Origin: Pilaira anomala | Taxonomy: Eukaryota > Mucoromycota > Mucoromycetes > Mucorales > Mucoraceae | Assembly: GCA_025716855.1 (NCBI GenBank) | Contig: JAIXMQ010000007.1 | Coordinates: 124,001 to 188,000, forward strand | Direction: 5' to 3' | DNA length: 64,000 nucleotides | Shown: in pieces, positions 21,861 through 33,248 of the stretch | How positions within the stretch are numbered: position 1 is the stretch's first letter | Layout of the letters: the number at the start of each line of letters is the position of its first letter | Translations under genes and position numbers: made by a program | The notes under the pieces: generated by a model | Told to the model about the DNA's origin: nothing | The model's input: only the letters and a program-made list of their open reading frames with translations | Database searches by the model: none

Positions 21861-23627
21861 ATGTTTGATTTTTAATTATTTTAAAGACAATAGCTAAATA
21901 ATTCATTATTCTCTTTTAATGCCATTAAAATCAACAAAACATAATTTTGTTCAAGAACCCCTTTCCCTTCCAGTATGTGATTATAAAGAAAAAAAAACCA
22001 GTCTGGTTTGTTTGGGTTTAATGCAGAAAGTAACAGGTAACACAAGATCACTTTCCAAAAAGCTCTCGTGTAACTAACGATTTTAATATATTTGAAAAGA
22101 ATGTAATATGAAAAAGAAAACCTATTAATCAAGTTCCTCTATCCTAATATACTTTATTTCATTACATCCATGTTTTTGACCTTTATTATTACCGTTTGTT
22201 TGTGCCATCAATAAGTAGACATGCTTTTTTTTTTGGCCCATGGTGATATATCACCCTTCCCCCTTAAGAAGTCAAAAAAGAAGAATACGGAAATAGATGA
22301 ATTTATAAAAAAACAAGCTTCCCACTAATAACACATCTTTTTTTTTTTGTTAAAAGGTTATCTATCTGTAGATTTCGAGAAAGCAAATCAATGGGATTTT
22401 TTTGATATATGATTAAATAAAAACCGTAGTAGCAGCGAATAGCCTGCTTCATGTATATGCGCTGCTAATAGGCAGTACTTGCATAGATGCAAATATATCC
22501 CACGAGAATTACTTTTTGTTCTCCCTTCCTCCTCTCCATCCTCCTCCTCACTGGGTTTTTATGCAACTCACAAACATTTAAAACCCTCTTTTTTTTTTCT
22601 GTACCTTAAAAGTTGCTTTTATTTCTAACATGTTATTATCGTATACTGATAGGCAAGGAAGTTTCATTCTAACCTTTTTTAGACTTTATTATTTCCCGGC
22701 AAAAAAAACAAAGCTTCTCTGGCGTATTCATTACCAAAACATTAATGAAAAGAAAAATATAGCCCCCTACTTCATAAAAATAAGCGTGTAATCCAAGTTA
22801 TCATTGATATACGCTTTTTTTTTTCTTATGCATGTATTTCCTACTTTTGAGAAAAGATCAAACTAAAAAAAAAAAAAAAAAGGAATCAATCAAAATATTG
22901 ACTTATAGGGTCATAATCTATTATTCTTCCTTTGGGAATTAGTAGTTTGTAAAATGACATACTCAACATATGACACTTTTTTTTAATGGGGAAAAGACTG
23001 TGTAATCTATGGAACTGACAAAAAAAAAAAACCTCCACAGGTCACGGAAGTACATATGTTTGTGTATGTGCTGCAGGTCAAAGCGCATTTTTTTTTTTTT
23101 TTTTTTGGTGTTACTTTAACACGCTCTATTTACAATTAGTCATGATTAATTCAAGTGAAAAAAAAAACGGAGTCAAATCAAAACAATAGGCATTTATTTG
23201 AGTTGCATGAAAAAAAGCTTGGTGTCAAATAATCCATGTTTGGAAATAACTAAATCTTTCTCACAAGCATAAGTAAAGAAAAAGTCCATCTTCATGCTGT
23301 ATTGTCTTGGCAAGGATTTGTTTCATATCGCCTTTTTTTTTTTTTACTACTATTTGTTGCATTATATGTATTTGTAATTAATATTGATATTTATCTTTAT
23401 TTCTATCTAATGAAAAAGACATGCTTTGAAATATCTTTCAGCTAACGTCCTGCTCAAGACTTTCTTGAAATAAAGCGATGCAAATCTCGTATGTAGTTGC
23501 TTATGACTTACGACAATATAATTACTTTGTGCCTGATACCCATATCAATGATGATGACTTACTGTTTCCGAGATATAGGCAAGTCAAGTAGTCAATCAAC
23601 CCGACTAAGTCAGAAATAATGCCTCAG

Positions 23628-23660
<33 letters not shown>
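23628..23660 (+). repeat. A33 homopolymer
   Basis: A single unbroken A run in the gene desert, one of the longest homopolymers in the window. Confidence 0.9.
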
Positions 23661-23663
<3 letters not shown>

Positions 23664-26590
23664 AAGCTGTATGTCTTATCAATGTGACAATATATCTTGA
23701 ACTTGTTACACATAGTAAAAAAAAAAATCTTAAGATCAATGTGTTCTGATAGTTACAATAATACTGTGTACGTGTAATAATAATAAAAGAAATGTAAACA
23801 ACAATAAAACACTCACACTGAAAAAAGTATCATATTTTTTTTTTATTGATAGAGCGGGCAAGCTTGTAAATTCCCTCACACCCTATTTTACAACATCGTA
23901 CTTCTACTATTGTTAGAAGCCCCCCCTTTTTTTTTTGACTGGATCTTTTAGTTTTGAAAAAGCAGATGCCTCAAATAGTTTAGTTTAATTCGTCTAGACT
24001 TTTTTAGATTGTAAATGCGTATGATTGCGTATTTATGTGATTTAAACTGACAGTAAATTACCTTTTTCATTATGCATGAAAATAATAAGTTTTTCTTCTC
24101 ATAGATCGTTTAAATCCTTTGCCTCGGCGCAATTTATTTCTCTTTTTTCTTTTCGAAAAAAAAAAGTATTGAAGAGATTTAATCGCTTTATAACGTAATA
24201 ACTAGTAGACGTTTTAATGGATCGATTGTTATCCGAGTCACATTTTTCTATAACTATATTTTTGTGTTCCCACAGGATAACATAGTTTTTATATCATTAT
24301 AACCTGTCTTTTAACCTGTCTTTTAACTTAAAATTCTTCATCAATGGCCTTGTTTTATACTCTTTTTTTTTTTAAAGATAAATGTTCAATTGTAGGACGT
24401 GCTGCTAATATACGATCTCCGCATTCGTATACACACAATTTTATAGAGGATCTATACAACTATTTCTGCCTCGTTATTTACCATATTCAGAAAAGAGTGA
24501 TTGGATAAACACATGTTTTCATATAAACAAACTTTGTATTAATTATGACCGGCCTTTTTTTTAAAAAAATGAAATAAATTGTTTGTCAAAGGAAGATTTA
24601 TGGTCATGTTACTGTGTACTAATGAGGAGACATGATGATGATATGGAAAAATTAAAAGTCAAACTGAACTTTCGGATCAGAAAAAAAAAAAAAAAGAGTC
24701 TAAATGGTAACAAGAAACTAGATGCATTTTTAGTTATAAAAATATAAATTTGTTATAATAAAGGACTACTAAACCAATGAAAAAAAATTAAGCACGAGAG
24801 AGATGAACGCTAATAGTATTTTTTTTTTTATTTCAATAACAATGCGAAGTGAGGGAGAAAGGGAAAATATAAATTGAATGGGTTCACAAACTCAGTAGAA
24901 ATGTAACATAAAGCAAAAGGAATGGATAGAATAAGTGGAAATCAAACTTTCTTCTTCTAGAGTAACATGCTACACAAAAATCGAAATTTGGTTGGTATTT
25001 AGTGTGGGGTAGTAAAAATAAAAGAGCTCTATATTATCTAGGCCTAATAATCGTGTGTGTGAATATTTTTCATTTGACGTTTTTAAGAACATGATTGTAA
25101 CCATAATACAATTTCATATATTAACGTATAATATATTCAGAGAGAGTTCAATTTCACATTCGTGTTTTGCTTTGTTGATTTCAACGCCGACGTTTAAATA
25201 TATACCAATTCTTTTATTTCTTTTTTCATTTTTTCATTGCATGTTCAATCACAAAGTGTCCCAAAAGAAGCAATACTAAATAAAGACGTACCCTTAGAAA
25301 AAAAAAAATAAGGTACCGAACACGATACGAAAACATGAAACGTTATAAAAATGTGAGCATACATGTTTTATTGTATGAAAATAGTTTAAACATTTAAAAC
25401 TCTACAAAAAGCTCCAGTTACAAAAAAGATAAGATCTTTTTTACTTTTTTTTTTTTTTTTTTTCATAGACAGTGAATACAAGATTCTTCTGTGTTCAAAA
25501 GTATTTAGTTAAAATCCATGCTACTAATTAAAGGTATATTAGAAGTAAATCAGATTGTGTTTGACATTACTGTAAAGTATTCAGTATTTATAGTATTAAC
25601 TATATTTTCAATATAAAAACTGTTCTTTTCTTCTATGTGTACATATTTTAAGTTTCTTGTATTTATTTATTTTTTGTTCTATTATTTCATGTTGTGTTAT
25701 ATGAATAGGGCGTAAAAGGTTCCAATAGACCGGTTATTACGTTTTTGGATGTCCTCCCGAAAGAGCACACACAAACTTCGGTTTCTTAGAGAAAAAAAAG
25801 GAGGGGGCTGGTGAAAATCACGAGTGAAAAATTTATCGAGTTGTAATGGCACGATTCTATTTTATACAGGTAGATTCATTGGTCCTCTCTTTCTCTTAAT
25901 TTAAGAAAGAGAAATATACGTAGGATTGTATGACCAAAATGCGTGTCATTATGTGATTAATAGAGGGCAAACTCAAATAAATAGAAAGTTTCTGTTAATT
26001 TGACATTAAATGTATATCGCGAATATAATAAATAAAATGATTTTTTTTTATTTTTTTTTTTTTACATGCAGTTGTTTTGTATTCCCAACTTTTTTTCTTT
26101 TTCGATGTGCAATGTACAGAAAATGTAGATATTTTTCATAATTATGTAAGAAAGAAAGTAAAAAAAAAAAAAAAAAAATCTATACACAAAAAGGATCGTC
26201 ATTCATATTTTATTTAAGCTTGCATAATAAAATTTCCTGTCGACTTTTGGTCGAGAAAAAAAAAGATGTTTTTGCGGTCAAAAAAAAAAAAAAAAAAGTC
26301 TAAAAAAGAGAGAGAAGAGTTATAGGATTAAGCCATGAGACCTCGGAATGATATAGATCCAAATAAGGAGCTGTATAGAAATGGGAAAACGTATTACTTT
26401 TCAATATAAACGTGAGAAGAGGCAACAAAAGTAAAATAAAAAAAAAATTTTTGACCTGATTTGTTAAAAAAGTATTTTAGAAAAAGTCTTATATTATTCT
26501 TGTGATCGTGAGCATTCATAATTATAGCTTATAAAGTTTAAAGTTTCACTAAAAAAAAAAAAAATAAAAAAAAGTTTTTAAACTATCAAA

Positions 26591-26608
26591 GTGTGTGTGT
26601 GTGTGTGT
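26591..26608 (+). repeat. (GT)n microsatellite
   Basis: Nine GT units about 165 bp upstream of the MFS gene start. Confidence 0.85.
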
Positions 26609-26669
26609 ATTGGTTATTTTCCCGTTTTGGCGCTTGTACTGTGTATGTGTAGCATGAATCCAAAATATG

Positions 26670-26677
26670 TATAAATA
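26670..26677 (+). promoter_or_regulatory. TATA box TATAAATA for the MFS gene
   Basis: TATAAATA lies 95 bp upstream of the ATG at 26772, in a stretch of otherwise mixed composition, and is followed by a pyrimidine-rich leader. This is a canonical match in a plausible place. Confidence 0.5.
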
Positions 26678-26771
26678 GAACTATAATTTCTTACGTTTCT
26701 TTCAAATAAATCAAAACACTTTTTCTTCTTCTACTTCTTTAATAAACTTTTTTTGACATAAAGAAAAAAAA

Positions 26772-28303
26772 ATGGAAAAGACTCAAGTACGAGAAGGTGA
26801 AACTATAGAAAAATCATCTGTAGATTATTCAAGTTCAAGTAAAGAAATTTTGGACCACGATGAGGTACCTTTCAAAAAGTCACCTGCTGAAGAGAAATTG
26901 GTAAAAAAGATCAATTGGACCTTACTTCCCTTTGTCGGTGCTATTGTATTTATTCAGTTTGTTGATAAAACCACACTAAGTACATCTGCTATGATGGGTA
27001 TTATTCAAGATACAAAGTTGAGTAGTACTCAGTTCAGTTGGTTAGGTTCGATCTTTTACCTTGGTTTTATTTTATTCCAAATTCCCAACAATTTCTTCCT
27101 TCAAAAATTCCGTATTAAGCGTTACCTTGGTACACTTTTAGTATTATGGGGTATTGTCTTGGCCTTGACTTCCTTATGTACTAATTTTACTCAGTTGGCT
27201 ATTTGTCGTGTTCTTCTTGGTTTGTTTGAGGCTGGTACCTATCCTTCCTTGTTGATTATCATCAATTCTGTCTATCGTCGATCTGAACAATCTGCTGCTT
27301 ATGGTTTCCTCTGGCTTAGTAATGGTTCTGGTACTATGATTGGTGCTGCTTGTTCATTTGGTATTTACTATATTAATGATGCTTTCGGTATTAAGCGTTG
27401 GCAATGGCCTTATATTATCTGGGGTTGTTTAACTATCGTCTTTGGTCTCATCACCTTCTTCTTCTTACCTGATACTCCTGATAACTTTATGTTTAGATTG
27501 AAGGAAGAAGAAAAGGAAATTGTAAAAGAAAGAACTAGAGATAATGCTGTTGTTCGTGTATATGAAATTAAAAAACATCACATCTATGAAGCACTCAAGG
27601 AACCTCGTCTTTGGCTTCTCTGTTTCTCTACACTCTGTAACAACCTTTCCACTGGTGGTCTTGTTGTCTTTAGTACATTGATTGTACAAGCTTTTGGTTT
27701 TGCTGTAAGTTTAACAAAAAAATTTTATTCTTTAAATGTAAAAAAAACTTATAATTTATATAGCCTGATATCTCTATTCTTCTTCAAATGCCCGGTGGTG
27801 CTAGTACAGTTGTATTCTCACTTATGGCAGTTCTCATTGCTCGTAAGACAGGACAATTATATCTCGGTGTTGTTTGTTCTACTACGATTTCATTGGTGGG
27901 TGTTATTCTATTAGCATCACTTCCCGCTGGTAAGATTAAGCTTGTTGGATTTCTTCTTGCTTGGGCTATGAACGGTACAGCCGTCATGTTATTGACGATC
28001 GCTGGTGCTAATGTGACAGGTTATACCAAGAAACTTTTCTATAACGGTATGAACATGATCTTTTATACACTTGGTAATTTCATTGGTCCTCTTGTGATGC
28101 TTGGTAAAGAAGCACCTGGTTATAAGACAGGTATGATTATCTATTGTGTTGCCAATGGTGCTATCTTGACCATGCTTTTTGTGAATCGACAAATTATGGC
28201 TCGTCAAAATAAGGTTAGATTGGCTAACCCTACAGATCAAGTATTTAGTCCTAATGATGATTTGACTGATCGCGAAAATAAGAACTTCATTTACAAGTTA
28301 TAA
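26772..28303 (+). CDS. MFS permease, Dal5/Tna1 (anion:cation symporter) family
   Basis: Two exons (26772-27704, 27764-28303) encode 490 aa. After a charged N-terminal tail, twelve hydrophobic segments follow. Conserved stretches are KINWTLLPFVGAIVFIQFVD at the first helix, GSIFYLGFILFQIPNNFFLQ, the family motif CRVLLGLFEAGTYPSLL, RRSEQSAAYGFLWLSNG, and in the second half NGTAVMLLTIAGANVTGYTK. These are typical of the allantoate/nicotinate/pantothenate transporter group (ACS family), which imports organic anions across the plasma membrane. The substrate cannot be read from sequence. It is a paralogue of the gene at 30641 but has one intron where the other has ten. Confidence 0.92.
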
Positions 28304-28531
28304 ATGCATTTCTTCTCTTTTTTTTTCTCTCTCTTTCTCATATAATTTTTATCAATTTTTCCCCCCACTTCTAATAACACATAATTCCCTTAATCCAATA
28401 ATAAACAATATCTATATCCATACAGAAAATAACCAAATATAAAAAAGAAATTGTGTATGCTTTTTGTGATCTAAGAAAAAGAACTGTATAAAATTTAATT
28501 GTGTAATAAGATATATAAAAAAAAAAAAAGT

Positions 28532-28976
28532 TTAGTCCTTGGTAGGATAAACCCATTGTCCTTCAGGAGCAGGAGTTTCGAGTTTTTCCCAAGCCTTCCA
28601 TTCCTCCATCTTTGCAACTAATTTAAGTTCTTCTTGAGCTTGCATAATGACTTCTTCGATTTGACCGACGTTGATCTTTTCTTCAATTTCGTTAACGTTT
28701 TCGGTTGACTCGACAATGTTTAAACGGTGTTGGGTTAAAGCTTCAGTGGCTTGTCTATATACAGCAGTGGTGGGAATACGAGTCAATGCTTCAAGTGTGG
28801 TGTTGTATGTTTGGATCAAATGAGGACGAGGGTTTTGGTGAACGGCAATACCTGCAAGACCAGTAGAGGCCTTAAATATATAATATTTTCAGTTTGAATT
28901 TTTTTTTTTTAAAATAGGGAATTTTTCTTCTTTTTACCTTGGTAACAGCTTGGAACAAAGGACGAGAGAAGAGCAT
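28532..28976 (-). CDS. NDUFA5: NDUFA5, complex I subunit
   Basis: Two exons (28976-28938, 28870-28532) give 125 aa. The basic N-terminus MLFSRPLFQAVTK is followed by STGLAGIAVHQNPRPHLIQ, then YRQATEALTQHRLNIVE, IEEKINVGQIEEVIMQAQEE and the C-terminal WEKLETPAPEGQWVYP, all diagnostic of the NDUFA5/B13 family. This accessory subunit sits on the matrix arm of NADH:ubiquinone oxidoreductase in the mitochondrial inner membrane. The start is the only ATG in phase with the conserved block. It is convergent with the MFS gene at 26772, with 228 bp between the stops. A CCAAT motif lies about 130 bp upstream. Confidence 0.95.
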
Positions 28977-29104
28977 TTTATTTCAATGTAAGTGATAAAG
29001 AAGAAAAAGAGATATATAAAATTCGAGCGTATGAAAAAAACATAAATTCAGGCCCTGCAAAATAAGCCATTACGACGTCACTTATTCCCCGCAAAATGGT
29101 ATTG

Positions 29105-29109
29105 ATTGG
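29105..29109 (-). promoter_or_regulatory. CCAAT box upstream of NDUFA5
   Basis: CCAAT on the minus strand 129 bp upstream of the start codon, in a short less AT-rich patch that also holds GACGTC (about 29074). In fungi the HAP complex binds CCAAT at respiratory genes, so placement is sensible. The link to this gene is inference. Confidence 0.35.
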
Positions 29110-30448
29110 CCCAATTCGGATGATTAGAAGGTGTGTGTTCAAAAGTAATGGATAAGTTAACCGTAAATTTCTGTAAAGGTAGGTCTAAACCATAGCGTTT
29201 TGAGGTATGAGATGTTGGTAATGGATTTAGGTTGTGGAAATGGTATATCCGAGTTAAATTTTTTTAATGAGAAATGTGTAAATGATTGGATTTTTTTTTT
29301 TTGATCTTTTTGGGAATTGGCGTTTTTTTTTTGTATCTAAAGTTAAAATATCAATAAATATAACACTATGTAACGCCGATGTTCTCGAGTATCTCATCCC
29401 TGGGAGTAGCTCTATCTCTTTGCGAAGACTGGTAAATAACTATTATAAAAAAATGCAACCTTTCAAATGTGAGTGATACGAAAGATTTGTGTGTCGGGTG
29501 CATTCATTCGATTTGAAAATAGACGTATTATAATATATTTAAGCTATCGACTTGCTTAGTAACGATGTTGTTTATAAGAATTTTATTTCATCAAGGGAAT
29601 ACATGTTGTTAGAGTGAATAAGTGAATAATTATAATAATAATAAAATTTTTTTGAAGAAATTAATTGTGAGCAGACTTGATCAAATTGATCACCCCTTCC
29701 TTCCGTTGTCTCTTGTCTGAATTCGATATCAAGAAACATATGTTCCTTGGATAAGTCCAATACAAACTGTAAGTGAGTTTATTTTCAAGTATTTAGGAAG
29801 AAACAAACTTATAGTATTTTTTCTAAAAGGGCTTTAGGGTCGCCATTTTTAAATCTTGTCGACCCAAGAATCTAAAACCTAAATGATATTATTTAACGAG
29901 AGTTATGTCGTCTACTGGGAGTCCAATCAGAATCAGCAACAAGGACACCTCTTCTTGAAGGCTCATAGAGCTTTATAAAAGAAGATCAGGACTTTTTTTT
30001 TTTATTGAATTAAGAAAGAAAGTGAGTATCGATATTATGATACTTGTGTAAAAACTTAAAAGTATTAACATTTTGTATAGGAGAGATATCATGTAAAAAG
30101 TCTCAATTGCATTTTCGGGCTGATTTTCTCGTATTGTAGTAATGCATGACGATCAAGGCATTATAGATAGTAACTAAAGCTACCGGATTTTCCAGATAGG
30201 CTGCCCCTAAAAAGTTTTCTATGGATAAATTAAAGACTGTACTTGGTACGAAGTGCTACATCAATAAACTCATACAGATATCTCTCAAATTTTTTGTTTG
30301 ACCACTACTGTGTCTACAATTTATATGTGCCATTGTTGTGCCATCATTTATAGATTGATGCTTTTAAAAACCTTCTTATATAAACAAGTTGTCTAATTAT
30401 ATACACATATATTATATGTACTGAGTGATAAGTCTAAATTGAGTGAGG

Positions 30449-30452
<4 letters not shown>

Positions 30453-30485
<33 letters not shown>
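30453..30485 (+). repeat. A33 homopolymer
   Basis: An unbroken A run about 155 bp upstream of the second MFS gene, followed further on by a CT-rich run (30581-30610). Confidence 0.9.
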
Positions 30486-30487
<2 letters not shown>

Positions 30488-30640
30488 CGGATTTACTTGG
30501 GGCGCTGACACCCAAAACATACCTCGTTTTATTGGTCATGTGAGCCACTGACAAGCAATATGAATTTGATAACCAACCCCATTTCTCTCTCTCTCTCTTC
30601 TCTCTCTTATTTCTCTTTGTTTTTCTCACTTTTTTTTCTC

Positions 30641-32705
30641 ATGCCAGAACCAGACGAATATCAACCATTGTTATCTTTGGGTATTACAAGAAAAAGTCCA
30701 GTTATAAACAACGGATACTAATCCTTTTAAAAGATAATATTATCTATCACCAAGAAGATAGTAGATTGGCAGAGAAAAGATTAGTTAGAAAATTGGATAC
30801 AAGACTTTTACCATTTTTAAGTTTTATGTACTTATTTTCGTCCTTGGATAGATCAAGTTTAGGTACATATTATTATGAGAAAAAGAAGAGATTATAAAAA
30901 AAACTAACGATTTTTTTTTTCTCATGCAGGTAATGCCGTATTAGATAATTTTGAAGAAGATGTTGGAATTACACATGATCAATTCAATGCTTGTGTTACT
31001 ATATTCTATGTAAGCCTTCATGACTATTTTATATATCAGTATTTAAAAGAACAAGATAGATTGGATTCTTGATCTTTCAAATACCTAGCAATATCTTATT
31101 AAAACGATTTACCGCCAGAAGATGGTACAGAAACTAAACTTTATACATACATATCATGAAACATTCTCGCTTACATACGAATATGATAGGTTACCTTTAT
31201 TAATGTTATTATGGGGATCCATTGCTTGTCTACATGCAGCTGTAAAAAACTATACGCAATTAATGACTCTAAGATTCTTTTTAGGCTTCTTTGAAGCAGG
31301 TTTTTTTCCTGGCGTCATTTATTTCTTGACCTGTTTCTACAAGAAAAATGAAATGGCAACTCGTATTGCTTTATTTTGGGGCTCCACTGTTGCCGCACAT
31401 GCTTACGGTAAAATTAGAGAGGTAGTAGATCTCATGAGTATATTTGTATAACAAAACTTTTATTAGCTGGTGTACTCGCTTATGGTATTTTACAATTAAG
31501 AGGATCAAATGGTTTAACCGGTTGGCAATGGCTATTTCTAATCGAAGGTATACCTACTGTACTTGTAGCCTGTATTGCATTGTAAAGTATATAACCCTAT
31601 TTATCTTTTCCTGATGTTAAAACGATAATCTGTTTTAGTTTTTATTTACCCGAGTCACCCTCTACATGGTCCGTATTTACAGAACAAGAAAAAATCCTTG
31701 CAATTGCAAGATTAAATGAAGACGGTGAAGGCATTTACGTTCATACCACATTAAGCGATTTAGACGCATCCAACAAAAAGCAAGCGTTAAATGCTCTCAC
31801 TGATTGGAAAGTATGGATCTACATGCTCATGTTCTTTTGTGGAAGTGTTCCAAATACAAGTATATCAAAGTAAGTATACAATTAAGCTGTGATGCACGTC
31901 AAATTGAGCACCTATATTAGTTTTCTTCCATCGATTGTGAAAGGAATGGGATACGACACTAAAATATCCGCAAATCTGATGTCAGGTAAAATATGTAACA
32001 ATAAAAGTATCTAATTCGTCATCAAATCTAACTTACGTTATAATAGCACCTCCATACGTCGGGGCAGTATTTGTGGTACGAAAAAAACTAGAGTAAGATC
32101 TTCAAATTACAGTATTAATTACGAATTTATTTTGGAATTAGATGATTGCTATGGCTTACTCCTCAGACCACAGAAAAGAACGCGCTTTTCATGCTATTGC
32201 TGGAGCCTCTATTTGCATGATTGGCTATATAATTTTGAATTTATTTGTTAAAAGAGAGATACTTTATACTGGTGTATGTATTGCAGTGGCCGGTATATTT
32301 GTGATTAACCCTATTGTAAATGCGTGGTTAACTAGCAATATTGCACCTGACATGAAAAAGAGCGTAGCAACAGCTATGGCTGTATCTGCTAATAACTCCG
32401 CTGGACTTTTAGGATCCAATATCTATAGACATTCAGATGCTCCCTTATATTGTAAGATTATGTATCACATGTACACTCATAAAACTGACCGAATTTTATT
32501 TACTTTAGTACGAGGACATCGAATAAATTTGGTATTTATTTCTCTTTTTATTCTACTGGCACTCTTGCAAAGGTTTCTTCTTCGTCGTACAAACGACGCC
32601 AAAAGTTTAGAGAAATCCAAGCTAACTGTAGAGGAGCTGTCAAATTTTGCAGCGAATGATTCAAGAATTGGAGATGCATCACTCGATTTTGTCTACAGAA
32701 CTTAA
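30641..32705 (+). CDS. MFS permease, Dal5/Tna1 family, eleven exons
   Basis: Exons 30641-30680, 30734-30862, 30930-31009, 31060-31124, 31190-31407, 31467-31581, 31639-31869, 31921-31985, 32047-32075, 32142-32451 and 32509-32705 all join in phase, giving 492 aa. Marker segments are [20 protein letters not shown] at helix 1, [57 protein letters not shown], and [19 protein letters not shown] before the last helices. This is the anion:cation symporter layout of nicotinate/allantoate-type permeases. One exon is only 29 nt. All splice sites are GT..AG and no stop interrupts the chain, so it looks intact. It is a diverged paralogue of the gene at 26772. Confidence 0.9.
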
Positions 32706-33248
32706 AAAATACATGTGCTCTTATTGTTTTAATCAAAAACATGTATATATTTTATATTTGACGACTAAAACTATTAATTGACGTGTATCAGTTATTTATT
32801 TCACTACAAATCTGAACACAGAATTTAACCTGATATTTCGATGGACTTTACATGAACTTAAAATAAAACCAGATCCTCAAATTCCATAGTTACAAAAAAA
32901 AAAAAAAAAAAGATTGACTCCACATTTCCAAGATGTAATTTCTTGTTAGCTTCTGTAAGCTGTTTAATTCATGCAACTTACAAGCGGCTAAATAGTTACT
33001 TGGTAAAAGACGGATTATTCGAATCTTAATTATTGCTATTTAGGTATATTACCGTACCCACTCTATTTAAAGCCATAAAGAATTTCAGACTTTTGCGGCC
33101 TTAAATCGTGTCATAGGTAAAATATTCAGAAAATTGCGGCCTTAAATCGAACGGCCTTAAATAGGACTGGTACTATATTTAAAAAAGCAAAGAAGGAAAA
33201 ACATCCTTTATTTATACAAAAGAGAAAGAAATAATTTTTTTATTATAA
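32706..33248. other. Intergenic region containing a short inverted-repeat element
   Basis: Lies between the 3' ends of the convergent MFS and trehalase genes. Apart from the MITE-like element at 33050-33172 and an A18 run, nothing is recognised. Confidence 0.6.
33050..33172. mobile_element. MITE-like element of about 120 bp
   Basis: The left end TACCGTACCCACTCTATTTA (33050 onward) and the reverse complement of the right end TACCAGTCCTATTTAAGGCC (33172 backward) form imperfect terminal inverted repeats of about 20 bp beginning with TA. Internally GCGGCCTTAAATCG occurs twice (near 33095 and 33136) and GGCCTTAAAT three times. Small size, TIRs, TA ends and no coding capacity fit a non-autonomous Tc1/mariner-type element. 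There is no second copy in the window to confirm it. Confidence 0.45.

Larger units (their letters stand above)
20831..26771. other. 5.9-kb gene desert with simple repeats
   Basis: I see no spliceable coding chain, conserved domain, tRNA or rRNA. It holds many A/T homopolymers and several microsatellites: (TC)n at 20961 and 21008, (GA)n at 21822, A33 at 23628 and (TG)n at 26591. Open frames here are short and biased to Phe, Ile and Lys. A promoter for the MFS gene lies at the right edge. Confidence 0.6.
28977..30640. other. Intergenic between NDUFA5 and a second MFS gene
   Basis: The promoter of the minus-strand NDUFA5 gene is at the left edge, with poly-A and CT repeats at the right edge. 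No coding block was found between. Confidence 0.6.
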
